NCBI GenBank assembly: GCA_900770255.1
Contig: CAAGJN010000048.1
Coordinates: 1-60,299 of the forward strand
Length of the DNA: 60,299 nt
Origin: Clostridia bacterium
GTDB lineage: Bacteria; Bacillota; Clostridia; Oscillospirales; Acutalibacteraceae
Reading direction: 5' to 3'
The notes below the pieces were generated by a model, which did no database searches, was not told where the DNA came from, and saw only the letters and a list, made by a program, of their open reading frames with translations. Position numbers and translations under genes: made by a program. Shown piece after piece: positions 34,725 to 42,919 of this stretch (position 1 is its first letter; each line of letters starts with the position of its first letter).

Positions 34725-35189
34725 TTACGCTTCAAACGCTTTTTCAATAGCGGAGACAGTTGCATCCACGTCCGCCTTGACGACAAGCAGAGATATGTCG
34801 GTCTCTGAAGTGTTGATCATCCTGACGTCGCAGCCGACATCGGCAGCAGCCTTGAAAACCCTTGCGGCAACGCCCGGCTGGCCTTTCATGTCGAGTCCGC
34901 ACACAGCTATCTTGCAGTTCCCGGAACTTACGCTTATTTTTATCTCTTTGTTTTCAGCCCTGAGCTGAGTCGCAATGCCGAGAACGCCGCCGAAATCGTC
35001 GTCGCTGACGGTAAAAGAAAGGCCGGAGTGCGTGCCGTTCGGCGGGAACTGAGAGATCATATCAACATCGATGCCCGCGTCTGCGATCTTGTTGAAAATG
35101 CCTGCGATAAAGTTAATATCGGCGGGGGAGTCGCTGAGCGAAAACAGAGTGATGTCCTCGTTGACGCTGATGGATTCAATGATTTTCAT
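34725..35189 (-). CDS. Free-standing tandem ACT-domain protein
   Basis: 154 residues made of two ACT domains (first about 1-75, second about 80-154). It resembles the C-terminal regulatory half of aspartokinase: SDSPADINFIAGIFNKIADAGIDVDMIS and GQPGVAARVFKAAADVGCDVRMI are the ligand-binding folds. No kinase domain is attached. It is the last gene of asd-dapA-dapB-ACT, so it may sense lysine or another aspartate-family amino acid and act on a separately encoded aspartokinase (inference). The second ATG (35189) has AAGGA 8 nt upstream and is preferred to 35198. Confidence 0.85.
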   Translation of the reverse strand: MKIIESISVNEDITLFSLSDSPADINFIAGIFNKIADAGIDVDMISQFPPNGTHSGLSFTVSDDDFGGVLGIATQLRAENKEIKISVSSGNCKIAVCGLDMKGQPGVAARVFKAAADVGCDVRMINTSETDISLLVVKADVDATVSAIEKAFEA

Positions 35190-35209
35190 TTTTCTCATCC
35201 TTTCCTGCT

Positions 35210-35962
35210 TTATGCGCGCACCAAGTCGCTCATGCTATAGAGCCCGGGCGCTTTGTCTTTTATAAACACAGCCGCATTTACGGCGCCTGCCGCAAACAGC
35301 TCTTTGCTCTGAGCCGAGTGGCTGAGCTTGATAACCTCGTCATAACCCGCAAAGATGATCTCGTGTTCGCCTACTATCGTGCCGCCGCGTATCGAGTGTA
35401 TCCCGATTTCATTGTGCGGCCTTTTTTCACGTCTTGCGTGGCGGTCATATTCATACGTTGGCTTTTCCTCAAGCTCACCGGAGACGGCGTCGGCTATCAT
35501 CAGCGCGGTTCCGCTGGGAGCGTCAACCTTCTGCGAGTGGTGAGCTTCAACTATTTCTATATCGTAGCTTTTGCCCAGCACCTTTGCCGCTGTCTTTGCG
35601 AGCTCACAGAGGAGGTTTACTCCGAGCGACATATTGGCGCTGAAAAATACCGGAATCTCCGAAGCCGCCTTGTGTATCAGCGCGATATGCGCTTCTTCAA
35701 GTCCGGTTGTCGCTATAACGGCCGGAGTCTTTGTTTTTACTGCATATTCAAGCAGACCCGGAACAGCGGCGGGTGACGAAAAATCTATTATCGCATCCGC
35801 CTTGCCGTCAAAGCTGAACGGAGACACAAAAGTCGGAAAGGCACATTCGCACCGGGCGATGTCAATTCCCGCAACTATTTTTACATCTTCGCGGCTGTCG
35901 GCGAGAGCGGATACAGCCTTGCCCATCTTTCCGCAGCAGCCGCTGAGCAGAATATCAGTCAT
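35210..35962 (-). CDS. dapB: 4-hydroxy-tetrahydrodipicolinate reductase
   Basis: NAD(P)H reduction of the DapA product toward tetrahydrodipicolinate. The 250-residue protein has the dinucleotide site LLSGCCGKMGKA, IDFSSPAAV, ATTGLEE, and the catalytic block EAHHSQKVDAPSGTA. The N-terminal GCCGKMG replaces the more common GxxGRMG. Its substrate also feeds the DpaAB step at 50654-52089, so it serves both cell-wall/lysine and spore dipicolinate synthesis. Confidence 0.96.
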   Translation of the reverse strand: MTDILLSGCCGKMGKAVSALADSREDVKIVAGIDIARCECAFPTFVSPFSFDGKADAIIDFSSPAAVPGLLEYAVKTKTPAVIATTGLEEAHIALIHKAASEIPVFFSANMSLGVNLLCELAKTAAKVLGKSYDIEIVEAHHSQKVDAPSGTALMIADAVSGELEEKPTYEYDRHARREKRPHNEIGIHSIRGGTIVGEHEIIFAGYDEVIKLSHSAQSKELFAAGAVNAAVFIKDKAPGLYSMSDLVRA

Positions 35963-36007
35963 TTTTAATTCCCTGCGGTATCAGGATACCGCCGCCTTTC
36001 TTTTTGA

Positions 36008-36895
36008 TCAGATCATCCTGAGCTCTGCGAGGCTCTTTTTGAGCTTATCGCGTGCAGCCGGATTCATTTTAGTCAGCGGCAGACGGCACGGCCCGACGTC
36101 CATACCCATCATGTTCATAGCTTCTTTTACGGGAATGGGATTGACGTCTGCAAACAGATCGTTGCAAAGGTCAAGATACTTGAGCTGAAGCTCTGCGCTG
36201 CCCTTGACGTCGCCGTTGAGGTACTTGTAAACTATGTCGTGCGCTGCCTTTGGCGCTACGTTCGATAGAACGGAGACGACGCCCTTTGCGCCGAGCGACA
36301 TGAACGCTGTTATTTGATCGTCGTTGCCGGTGTAGAGCGTCAGTTCGTCTCCGCAGAGCCTGCGGGTCTGTGCAAGCGCGGAGATGTCGCCGTTTGCTTC
36401 CTTTGTGGCAACTATGTTTTTGTGCTTCGAAAGCTCAAGATACGTCTCAGGCTTGATGTTAAGTCCCGTGCGGCTGGGCACGTTATAAAGAATAATAGGA
36501 GTGCTGACCCGATCGGCAACGAAGTTGAAGTGTTCTATAAGCCCCGCCTGCGACGTTTTATTGTAGTAGGGGGTGACCATCAGCAGACCGTCAACTCCGG
36601 CTTTCTCAGCCGCATTTGAGAGCTTGACTGCGTAGGCCGTATCGTTGCTTCCGGTGCCTGCAATAACGGGCACTCTGCCTGCAACGTGCTCAACACAGCG
36701 GCGTATAGCCTCAGAGTGTTCCTCGTGGTCGAGAGTTGGGCTCTCGCCGGTCGTTGCGCATATAACGATAGCGTCCGTTGAATTTTCTATCTGGTAATCT
36801 ATCAGCTCTTCGAGCTTTCCGTAGTTTATGCTTCCATCCTCATTGAACGGAGTGACAAGCGCCACAGCCGCTCCGGTGAATAAAACTTTCTTCAC
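36008..36895 (-). CDS. dapA: 4-hydroxy-tetrahydrodipicolinate synthase (GTG start)
   Basis: Condenses pyruvate with aspartate semialdehyde. The 295-residue TIM barrel has ATTGESPTL, YYNKTSQAGL, LYNVPSRTGLNI and the Schiff-base lysine in VATKEANGD. The start is GTG at 36895 with AAAGGAGG 9 nt upstream. It lies 70 bp after asd and 45 bp before dapB on the minus strand. Confidence 0.96.
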   Translation of the reverse strand: MKKVLFTGAAVALVTPFNEDGSINYGKLEELIDYQIENSTDAIVICATTGESPTLDHEEHSEAIRRCVEHVAGRVPVIAGTGSNDTAYAVKLSNAAEKAGVDGLLMVTPYYNKTSQAGLIEHFNFVADRVSTPIILYNVPSRTGLNIKPETYLELSKHKNIVATKEANGDISALAQTRRLCGDELTLYTGNDDQITAFMSLGAKGVVSVLSNVAPKAAHDIVYKYLNGDVKGSAELQLKYLDLCNDLFADVNPIPVKEAMNMMGMDVGPCRLPLTKMNPAARDKLKKSLAELRMI

Positions 36896-36965
36896 AACAG
36901 CAGACCTCCTTTATTAACGGGAAAGCAGCCGCTTGCTAAAAATATGAAATATGCGGTCGCTTTGC

Positions 36966-38048
36966 TTATCTGTCCATATATCCCTTTTCACAGAGCAGCT
37001 CTGCCATTAGGACTGCGCCGCCGGCGGCTCCTCTGAGAGTGTTGTGAGACAGGCATACGAATTTGTAATCATACTGCGTATCCTCGCGCAGACGACCGAC
37101 AGAAACGGCCATACCGCCCTCAAGCTCTCTGTTGAGCTTTGTCTGAGGCATATTTTCCTCTTCAAAATAGTTGAGGAACTGTTTGGGTGCGCTGGGCAGT
37201 CCGACTTGCTGGGGATAGCCCTTGAAATCTCTCCAGATATTGAGTATCTGCTCCTTTGAAGGCTTGTTCTCGAACCTAACGAACACGGCGGCCATGTGAC
37301 CGTCCGATACGGGTACGCGCAGACACTGAGCGGTGAAGTTCGGGCTCTTTGCGGGAACGATCTCGCCGCCTTCGATCTTTCCCCAGATTTTGAGCGGCTC
37401 CCGCTCGGATTTCTCTTCCTCTCCGCCTATGTAAGGGATAACATTGTCGATCATCTCAGGCCAGGTCTCAAAGGTCTTTCCCGCGCCGGAAATGGCCTGA
37501 TATGTGCAGACAAGAACGTCCTTAACTCCGAACTCAGAAAGAGGGAACAGCGCGGGCACATAGCTCTGGAGTGAGCAGTTGGATTTAACTGAGATAAAGC
37601 CGCGCTTTGTGCCGAGACGCGCTCTCTGTGCTTTGATGATATCGGCGTGCTCGGGATTGAGCTCGGGGATGATCATCGGAACATCGGGCGTGAAGCGGTT
37701 TGCACTGTTGTTTGAGACAACGGGGCATTCGGCCTTTGCATATTTCAGCTCAAGAGCTTTGATTTCCTCCTTGTTCATGTTGACCGCACAGAAGACAAAG
37801 TCAACCATAGCTGCGATCTTTTCAACATCCTTCTCTGCGTCCATGACGACCATGTTTCTGAATTTTTCGGGAATAGGCTTTTTCATGCACCACTTTGTGC
37901 CGAGAGCCTCCTCGTAAGTTTTGCCGGCAGAGCGCGAGCTCGCCGCCAAAGCGCAGACCTCGAACCACGGGTGATTCTCAAGCAGGGTGGCGAACCTTTG
38001 ACCTACCATACCTGTTGCGCCTATAATACCTACTTTGAAATGCTTCAT
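36966..38048 (-). CDS. asd: Aspartate-semialdehyde dehydrogenase, archaeal/fungal-type
   Basis: Reduces aspartyl phosphate to the semialdehyde. The 360-residue protein has GIIGATGMVGQRF, the catalytic cysteine in SVKSNCSLQSY, and QAISGAGKTFETWPEM. The length and the HPWFEV/SNCS wording fit the archaeal/fungal (EA) branch rather than the short bacterial one. The ATG at 38048 has GGAGG 9 nt upstream; an in-frame extension exists but lacks an SD. It leads the operon and is divergent from queA. Confidence 0.93.
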   Translation of the reverse strand: MKHFKVGIIGATGMVGQRFATLLENHPWFEVCALAASSRSAGKTYEEALGTKWCMKKPIPEKFRNMVVMDAEKDVEKIAAMVDFVFCAVNMNKEEIKALELKYAKAECPVVSNNSANRFTPDVPMIIPELNPEHADIIKAQRARLGTKRGFISVKSNCSLQSYVPALFPLSEFGVKDVLVCTYQAISGAGKTFETWPEMIDNVIPYIGGEEEKSEREPLKIWGKIEGGEIVPAKSPNFTAQCLRVPVSDGHMAAVFVRFENKPSKEQILNIWRDFKGYPQQVGLPSAPKQFLNYFEEENMPQTKLNRELEGGMAVSVGRLREDTQYDYKFVCLSHNTLRGAAGGAVLMAELLCEKGYMDR

Positions 38049-38235
38049 AATAAAGTTCCTCCGAAAAAGCGAATTTGAATGAAAAAATTGTTGTATTGGC
38101 AAAGATTTTGCAATATAATAATATGTAACCTTCGCAATTGCCTAAGCCAAGATGCTAACATTAAAATAATACCACTAACGGATATTGCAAGTCAATTATT
38201 TTTTAGTTTCAATACGCGAAAGCAGAGGAAAAACG

Positions 38236-39273
38236 ATGAAAAAGAGCGATTTCTTTTATGACCTGCCGCCTGAGCTTATAGCTCAGCATCCTGCAGAGCC
38301 GCGCGACAGCTCAAGACTTATGGTGCTTGACAAAAAAACAGGGGGGATAAAGCACGATATTTTTCACAACATTGCTCGGTATATAGAACCGGGGGACTGT
38401 CTTATTCTTAACGATACAAAGGTGCTGCCCGCGCGCCTCTACGGCACGAGGGTCGATACCGGTTCAGTTGTAGAATTTCTGCTTCTCAATAACAAGGGCG
38501 ATGACATCTGGGAGGTAATAACCGGCCCCGGCAAAAAGGCGCGGAAGGGTCACAGGTTCACCTTTCATGATATGCTGTTTGCTGAGATTGTTGACGTGCT
38601 GCCGGATGGCAACCGCCTTGCAAAGTTCACATATGACGGCGTGTTTTTTGAGCTGCTTGATAGGATCGGAGAGATGCCTCTGCCGCACTATATAACCGAA
38701 AAGCTTGAGGATAAAGACCGATATCAGACGGTTTATGCCCGCGAGAGGGGCAGCGCGGCGGCGCCGACGGCGGGTCTGCATTTCACCCCGGAGCTGCTCG
38801 ACTCGCTGCGCGCCAAGGGCGTCGGAATCGGCTTTGTTACGCTTCATGTCGGGCTTGGCACTTTCAGGCCCGTCAAGGTTGAGAATGTTGAGGAGCATCA
38901 TATGCACTCGGAGCATTATATGCTCCCCGAGGATACGGCAATGCTTATCAACGACACAAAGAAAAACGGCGGGCGTGTGTTCGCAGTCGGAACTACCTGC
39001 TGCCGCACGCTTGAGAGCGTCGCCGCAAAATGCGGCGAAATCCGCGCCGATGACGACTGGACAGATATCTTTATATATCCGGGCTACAAATATAAGTGCA
39101 TTGATGCTCTGATAACAAATTTCCATTTGCCCGAGAGCACGCTTATTATGCTTGTCTCGGCTTTCTGCGGATATGAAAACACCATGCACGCATATAAAGT
39201 CGCAGTTGAGGAAAAATACAGATTTTTCAGCTTCGGCGATGCAATGCTTATAGCGAGCCCTAAAGAAAAATAA
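38236..39273 (+). CDS. queA: tRNA preQ1(34) S-adenosylmethionine ribosyltransferase-isomerase
   Basis: Adds the epoxycyclopentane part of queuosine to preQ1-tRNA using SAM. The 345-residue protein has KSDFFYDLPPELIAQHP, AAPTAGLHFT and HVGLGTFRPV. The start is the ATG at 38236 with GAGG 8 nt upstream. A candidate promoter TTGCCT (about 38140) with an 18-bp spacer to TAAAAT lies in the AT-rich gap before it; I see no preQ1 riboswitch. It is followed 25 bp later by tgt. Confidence 0.96.
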   Translation: MKKSDFFYDLPPELIAQHPAEPRDSSRLMVLDKKTGGIKHDIFHNIARYIEPGDCLILNDTKVLPARLYGTRVDTGSVVEFLLLNNKGDDIWEVITGPGKKARKGHRFTFHDMLFAEIVDVLPDGNRLAKFTYDGVFFELLDRIGEMPLPHYITEKLEDKDRYQTVYARERGSAAAPTAGLHFTPELLDSLRAKGVGIGFVTLHVGLGTFRPVKVENVEEHHMHSEHYMLPEDTAMLINDTKKNGGRVFAVGTTCCRTLESVAAKCGEIRADDDWTDIFIYPGYKYKCIDALITNFHLPESTLIMLVSAFCGYENTMHAYKVAVEEKYRFFSFGDAMLIASPKEK

Positions 39274-39298
39274 GGTATAAGCTCGAGAGGACTTTTGA

Positions 39299-40432
39299 AT
39301 GAAATTTACTGTTTTAAAGAAAGAGGGCGGTGCCCGCCGCGGTGAGTTTGAAACAGTTCACGGAACTGTACAGACCCCTGCGTTTATGAACGTCGCTACC
39401 TGCGGCGCAATAAAGGGCGCTGTGTCGGCCTACGATCTCAAGGATATCCGTTGCCAGGTTCAGCTTTGCAATACCTATCATCTGCATCTGCGCCCGGGCG
39501 ATGAGCTCGTCAAAGAGCTCGGCGGACTTCATGAGTTTACGGGCTGGGACGGGCCGATACTCACCGACAGCGGCGGATTTCAGGTTTTTTCGCTCTCAAA
39601 ACTGCGTAAGATCAAAGAAGAGGGTGTCTATTTTTCCTCGCATATTGACGGCCGCAAGATATTTATGGGTCCCGAGGAGAGCATGCAGATTCAGTCTAAC
39701 TTGGGCTCAACCATTGCTATGGCTTTTGACGAGTGCGTTGAAAATCCGGCAAAATATGAGTATTCCGAGCAGTCCTGCGCGCGTACCGTGCGCTGGCTTG
39801 AACGTTGCAAGGCTGAGATGCAGAGGCTCAATTCGCTGCCAGATACACTAAATAGGGAGCAGCTTCTTTTCGGTATAAATCAGGGCTGTACGTTCGACGA
39901 TTTGCGCATAGAGCATATGAAGCAGATAACGGCGCTTGACCTCGACGGCTACGCGATAGGCGGTCTCGCAGTCGGTGAGCCGAAAGAGGATATGTACCGC
40001 ATAATCTCTGCGGTAGAGCCTTATATGCCGGCAGATAAACCGCGATATCTCATGGGCGTCGGAACTCCCGGAAATATACTTGAGGGCGTGTCGCGCGGCG
40101 TTGATCTTTTCGACTGCGTTATGCCCAGCCGCAATGCCCGGCACGGCCACCTGTTTACCATGTCCGGCATAATAAACCTCAACAACGCAAAATATGAGCG
40201 CGACCTGCGCCCGATAGACCCTGAATGTTCGTGCCCTACCTGCCGCAAACATTCGCGTGCGTATATACGACATCTGTTCAAATCAGGTGAGATGCTTGCA
40301 ATGCGCCTGTGCGTCATGCACAATCTCTGGTTTTATAACACTCTTATGGAGAAGATACGGCTCAGCATTGAAAACGGCACCTTTTTGGAGTTCAAGAATA
40401 AGTATGCAGAGCTCCTCGACACGAGGATTTAA
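39299..40432 (+). CDS. tgt: tRNA-guanine(34) transglycosylase
   Basis: Exchanges G34 for preQ1 in GUN-anticodon tRNAs. The 377-residue barrel has LTDSGGFQVFSL, GGLAVGE, the nucleophile Asp in DLFDCVMPSR, and the zinc site CSCPTCRK with a following His. It immediately follows queA; preQ1 biosynthesis genes are not in the window. Confidence 0.97.
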   Translation: MKFTVLKKEGGARRGEFETVHGTVQTPAFMNVATCGAIKGAVSAYDLKDIRCQVQLCNTYHLHLRPGDELVKELGGLHEFTGWDGPILTDSGGFQVFSLSKLRKIKEEGVYFSSHIDGRKIFMGPEESMQIQSNLGSTIAMAFDECVENPAKYEYSEQSCARTVRWLERCKAEMQRLNSLPDTLNREQLLFGINQGCTFDDLRIEHMKQITALDLDGYAIGGLAVGEPKEDMYRIISAVEPYMPADKPRYLMGVGTPGNILEGVSRGVDLFDCVMPSRNARHGHLFTMSGIINLNNAKYERDLRPIDPECSCPTCRKHSRAYIRHLFKSGEMLAMRLCVMHNLWFYNTLMEKIRLSIENGTFLEFKNKYAELLDTRI

Positions 40433-40514
40433 TATCAAGCGACCGCCCTGTGACGGCTGATGAAAGAGGTGATATACCTTGGGAAAAAAGTCTGGAAAAA
40501 AAGGAGGTTCTTTT

Positions 40515-40928
40515 ATGTGGGTAACTTTGGCCCTGCTCTCCGCTGTGTTTGCGGCGCTGACGTCGATCCTTGCTAAGATAGGAATAGACGGAGTCGATTC
40601 AAATCTCGCTACGGCTATACGAACAGTTGTTGTGCTTATTCTTGCGTGGGGTATAGTCTTTGCCACCGGAGCGCACCATGGGATAAGTAATATCGGCGTG
40701 AAGAGCTGGGTATTTCTTATCCTTTCCGGCATTGCCACGGGTCTGTCATGGCTTTGCTACTATCGCGCGCTGCAGCTCGGCGATGCCTCAAAGGTGGTTC
40801 CGATCGACAAGTGCAGCGTAGTTATCAGTATGGTGCTTGCGTTTGTCATTCTGCATGAAAAGGTGACATGGACTTCCGTGCTCGGCGGCGCTCTCATAAC
40901 TGCCGGCACCTTCGTACTTATCCTCTGA
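40515..40928 (+). CDS. Single-domain EamA/DMT transporter
   Basis: 137 residues, one EamA domain of about five membrane helices, so it must dimerise. AALTSILAKIGIDG, GLSWLCYYRALQLGDASKVVPID and FVILHEKVT are family-like. The ATG at 40515 has AAGGAGG 7 nt before it. A TTG at 40479 in the same frame also has a good SD (AAGAGGTGAT) and would add 12 residues (MGKKSGKKGGSF). Both starts may be used. The substrate is unknown. It lies 82 bp after tgt. Confidence 0.8.
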   Translation: MWVTLALLSAVFAALTSILAKIGIDGVDSNLATAIRTVVVLILAWGIVFATGAHHGISNIGVKSWVFLILSGIATGLSWLCYYRALQLGDASKVVPIDKCSVVISMVLAFVILHEKVTWTSVLGGALITAGTFVLIL

Positions 40929-40934
40929 TCAAAT

Positions 40935-40963
40935 GAATATTGCTCTCCCGTTTTGCATATCTA
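40935..40963 (+). promoter_or_regulatory. Sigma-E-like promoter of spoIIID
   Basis: GAATATT (40935-40941) matches the sigma-E -35 consensus KMATATT. After 14 bp, CATATCTA (40956-40963) is a partial -10 match, strongest over CATAT. Known spoIIID genes are sigma-E dependent. The start would lie near 40970, inside the loop of the SD-masking hairpin. Confidence 0.5.
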
Positions 40964-40987
40964 TTAGCGATATTAAAAACGGGAGGG
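40943..40987 (+). promoter_or_regulatory. Hairpin masking the spoIIID ribosome-binding site
   Basis: CTCCCGTTTT (40945-40954) is the exact complement of AAAACGGGAG (40976-40985), and wobble/GC pairs extend it to 40943/40987. The right arm contains the SD GGGAGGG (40981-40987). A transcript coming through from tgt would have a masked SD. One starting near 40970 would lose the left arm and have it free. Confidence 0.65.
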
Positions 40988-40993
40988 TTCGTC

Positions 40994-41254
40994 TTGAAAG
41001 GAATAGTAGAGGAGCGTGCTGTTGAGCTTGCGGAGTATATAGTGGAGAACAAAACGACTGTCAGAGCGGCGGCCAAGCAATTCGGCGTTTCAAAGTCAAC
41101 TGTACATATGGATGTCGCCCGCCGCCTGCGTACTGTCAATCCGCAGCTTTACAGCGAGGTGCGCGAGATCCTCGATATAAACAAAGCTCAGAGGCATATC
41201 CGCGGAGGACTTGCTACTCGTGAGAAATACAGAAGCCTCAAAGAAGAGCAGTAA
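40994..41254 (+). CDS. spoIIID: Sporulation transcriptional regulator SpoIIID (TTG start)
   Basis: Mother-cell DNA-binding regulator acting in the sigma-E to sigma-K stage. The 86-residue protein has a helix-turn-helix, VRAAAKQFGVSKSTVHMDV, followed by ARRLRTVNPQLYSEVREIL and a basic C-terminal helix (GGLATREKYRSLK). An upstream in-frame start exists, but the TTG at 40994 has GGGAGGG 6 nt before it and gives the family N-terminus MKGIVEERAVELA. Confidence 0.94.
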   Translation: MKGIVEERAVELAEYIVENKTTVRAAAKQFGVSKSTVHMDVARRLRTVNPQLYSEVREILDINKAQRHIRGGLATREKYRSLKEEQ

Positions 41255-41267
41255 ATTTTAACAAATG

Positions 41268-41296
41268 TTGCAAATTACCGTTTGATGTGATATATT
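41268..41296 (+). promoter_or_regulatory. Promoter of the glycerophosphodiesterase gene
   Basis: TTGCAA (41268-41273), 17 bp, TATATT (41291-41296). A second set, TTGATG at 41282 with a 17-bp spacer to TAAGAT, overlaps it. Confidence 0.5.
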
Positions 41297-41340
41297 TTTA
41301 TCAATAAGATACAACAAACGGTAGTTTTTTGTTGAAAAAA
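41276..41340 (+). terminator. Long-loop terminator after spoIIID
   Basis: TACCGTTTG (41276-41284) pairs with CAAACGGTA (41325-41333), followed by GTTTTTT. The 40-nt loop is long, but the T-run is good. It overlaps the promoter of the next gene. Confidence 0.5.
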
Positions 41341-41351
41341 GGAGAATATAA

Positions 41352-42350
41352 ATGTCAGCAAAAAGTAAAAGCGGAAAGAAAACAGCACTTAAAGTTATCG
41401 GCATAATACTTGCAGTTATAGTCGTGTTTGCCGGCGTGTATATTGCTCTTATGGCATGGACTCCCGAACCTACGATCAGTGTTGCCAACACAAACAGCTA
41501 CATAACAACGGACGCTGCTCTTGTCTCGGCTCATCGCTCGGGAGGGGGAATAATGCCGGAAAATACGATGCTTGCGTTTGAATCCTGCATGAACAGTACA
41601 AGCTTCAACACGGATATTTTTGAATTTGACCTGCATATTACAAAGGACGACAAGCTTATATTGCTCCACGACGATACGCTCGACAGAACCACAAATGCGG
41701 TCGAGCATTTCGGGTATGAAGATGTCAAGCCCATTGATCACACTTATGCTGAGCTGCGCGAGCTCAACTTCGGCGAAAATTTCCAGGCGGCTGACGGAAG
41801 TTATCCGTACAGAGGACTTCGAGGCGATGATATTCCCGATAATCTTCGTGCGGTTCTACTTGAGGATGTGCTCGACACGCTCGAGAAGCACGGCCAATAC
41901 AGTTATATCATCGAGATAAAGGACGGCGGGGAGGACGGCATGCGCGGTGTTGATATTCTCTATGATGTACTCGAGGAACGCGGCCTTCTTGACCGTGTGA
42001 TCTTCGGAACATTTAACGGAGAGGTCACCGAGTATGTTGACGAAAATCATCCTGACATGCTTCGTTCCGCCAGCATATCCGAGGTGCTTAAGTTTTATGG
42101 TGCCGCGCTTTTGAATCTCGATCTCGACGAGGATTTCTTCAAGTATGACGCGCTTCAGATCCCTGCAAACCAGTATTATGTAATACGTCTCGGGACAAAG
42201 AAAATCGTCAACTATGCCCATCGCTATAATATTGCGGTGCAGTATTGGACTATAAATGATCCCGATGAAATAAAGCGTCTGAACGATATCGGAGCTGACG
42301 CGATAATCAGTGATACGCCCGATGTTGCCTACAGTATTATAAAGGGTTAA
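41352..42350 (+). CDS. Membrane-anchored glycerophosphodiester phosphodiesterase family protein
   Basis: 332 residues. A short basic N-terminus and one membrane helix (VIGIILAVIVVFAGVYIALM) precede an extracytoplasmic GDPD barrel. The catalytic and metal blocks are SAHRSGGGIMPENT, EFDLHITKDDKLILLHDDTL and IIEIKD, with a late QYWTINDPDE. It should hydrolyse glycerophosphodiesters or similar lipid/teichoic-type diesters outside the cell. AAAGGAGA precedes the ATG. It converges with the next gene without a clear terminator. Confidence 0.9.
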   Translation: MSAKSKSGKKTALKVIGIILAVIVVFAGVYIALMAWTPEPTISVANTNSYITTDAALVSAHRSGGGIMPENTMLAFESCMNSTSFNTDIFEFDLHITKDDKLILLHDDTLDRTTNAVEHFGYEDVKPIDHTYAELRELNFGENFQAADGSYPYRGLRGDDIPDNLRAVLLEDVLDTLEKHGQYSYIIEIKDGGEDGMRGVDILYDVLEERGLLDRVIFGTFNGEVTEYVDENHPDMLRSASISEVLKFYGAALLNLDLDEDFFKYDALQIPANQYYVIRLGTKKIVNYAHRYNIAVQYWTINDPDEIKRLNDIGADAIISDTPDVAYSIIKG

Positions 42351-42358
42351 AAATTAAA

Positions 42359-42919
42359 TTACGAGCTTTTGTCTGTGTCGCTGCGGAGAGTCAGAGCCTC
42401 TTCGTCCGTGCGGCACAGACTTCTGTTTTCCATCATGAAAAACGCTCCGGTCACATCGGCGGAATAAGTGTATTTGATATCCCCGCTTTGCGAGTGCTGC
42501 GGCACCGCTGTCTCATAATTTGCAGACTCCGGTATATTCAGATCTCCAAAGACGGTCTCGTGGCCGTCGGCTCCGTTTGAGTATGATGTTATCGCGCCGC
42601 GGCATACGGCGGCAAATTTGTCAAAAAGCCCGCTTTTAAGCTCGTCTGTGCTGCCGTGTGCAACAATGCTTATAGATTTTAGGTTAGGGCTTTCGCCGTC
42701 GGTGCATAGCTTTATCAGCAGCCCGTCGCAAATGAGGAAATTATACTCGGTGCAACCGTCTAACTCTGTGACGGAAGCCGTCTGTAGATCAATTATCTTT
42801 TCGCCGTATGCCTTGTTGAAGCCGCGGCAGAACATAACGGCATCTTGATATCGCTGCGTGGAGCAGGCGCCGAGCAAAATTATTACTGTACACAATATAA
42901 ACACCAATGTTTTTTTCAT
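42359..42919 (-). CDS. Lipoprotein of unknown function, DUF4358-like at most
   Basis: 186 residues. The lipoprotein signal has lipobox LLGAC with Cys at 19. The mature part (about 165 residues) contains VMFCRGFNKAYGEKIIDLQT and LICDGLLIKLCTDGE, with several cysteines. I do not recognise the family securely. The ATG at 42919 has GGAGG 8 nt upstream; an N-terminal in-frame extension lacks a signal sequence and was rejected. Divergent from the MacA-like gene. Confidence 0.7.
   Translation of the reverse strand: MKKTLVFILCTVIILLGACSTQRYQDAVMFCRGFNKAYGEKIIDLQTASVTELDGCTEYNFLICDGLLIKLCTDGESPNLKSISIVAHGSTDELKSGLFDKFAAVCRGAITSYSNGADGHETVFGDLNIPESANYETAVPQHSQSGDIKYTYSADVTGAFFMMENRSLCRTDEEALTLRSDTDKSS

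Noticed and set aside
38049..38235. Lysine, T-box or preQ1 riboswitch between asd and queA
   Set aside because: The gap is short and AT-rich without the conserved riboswitch core or T-box sequence.
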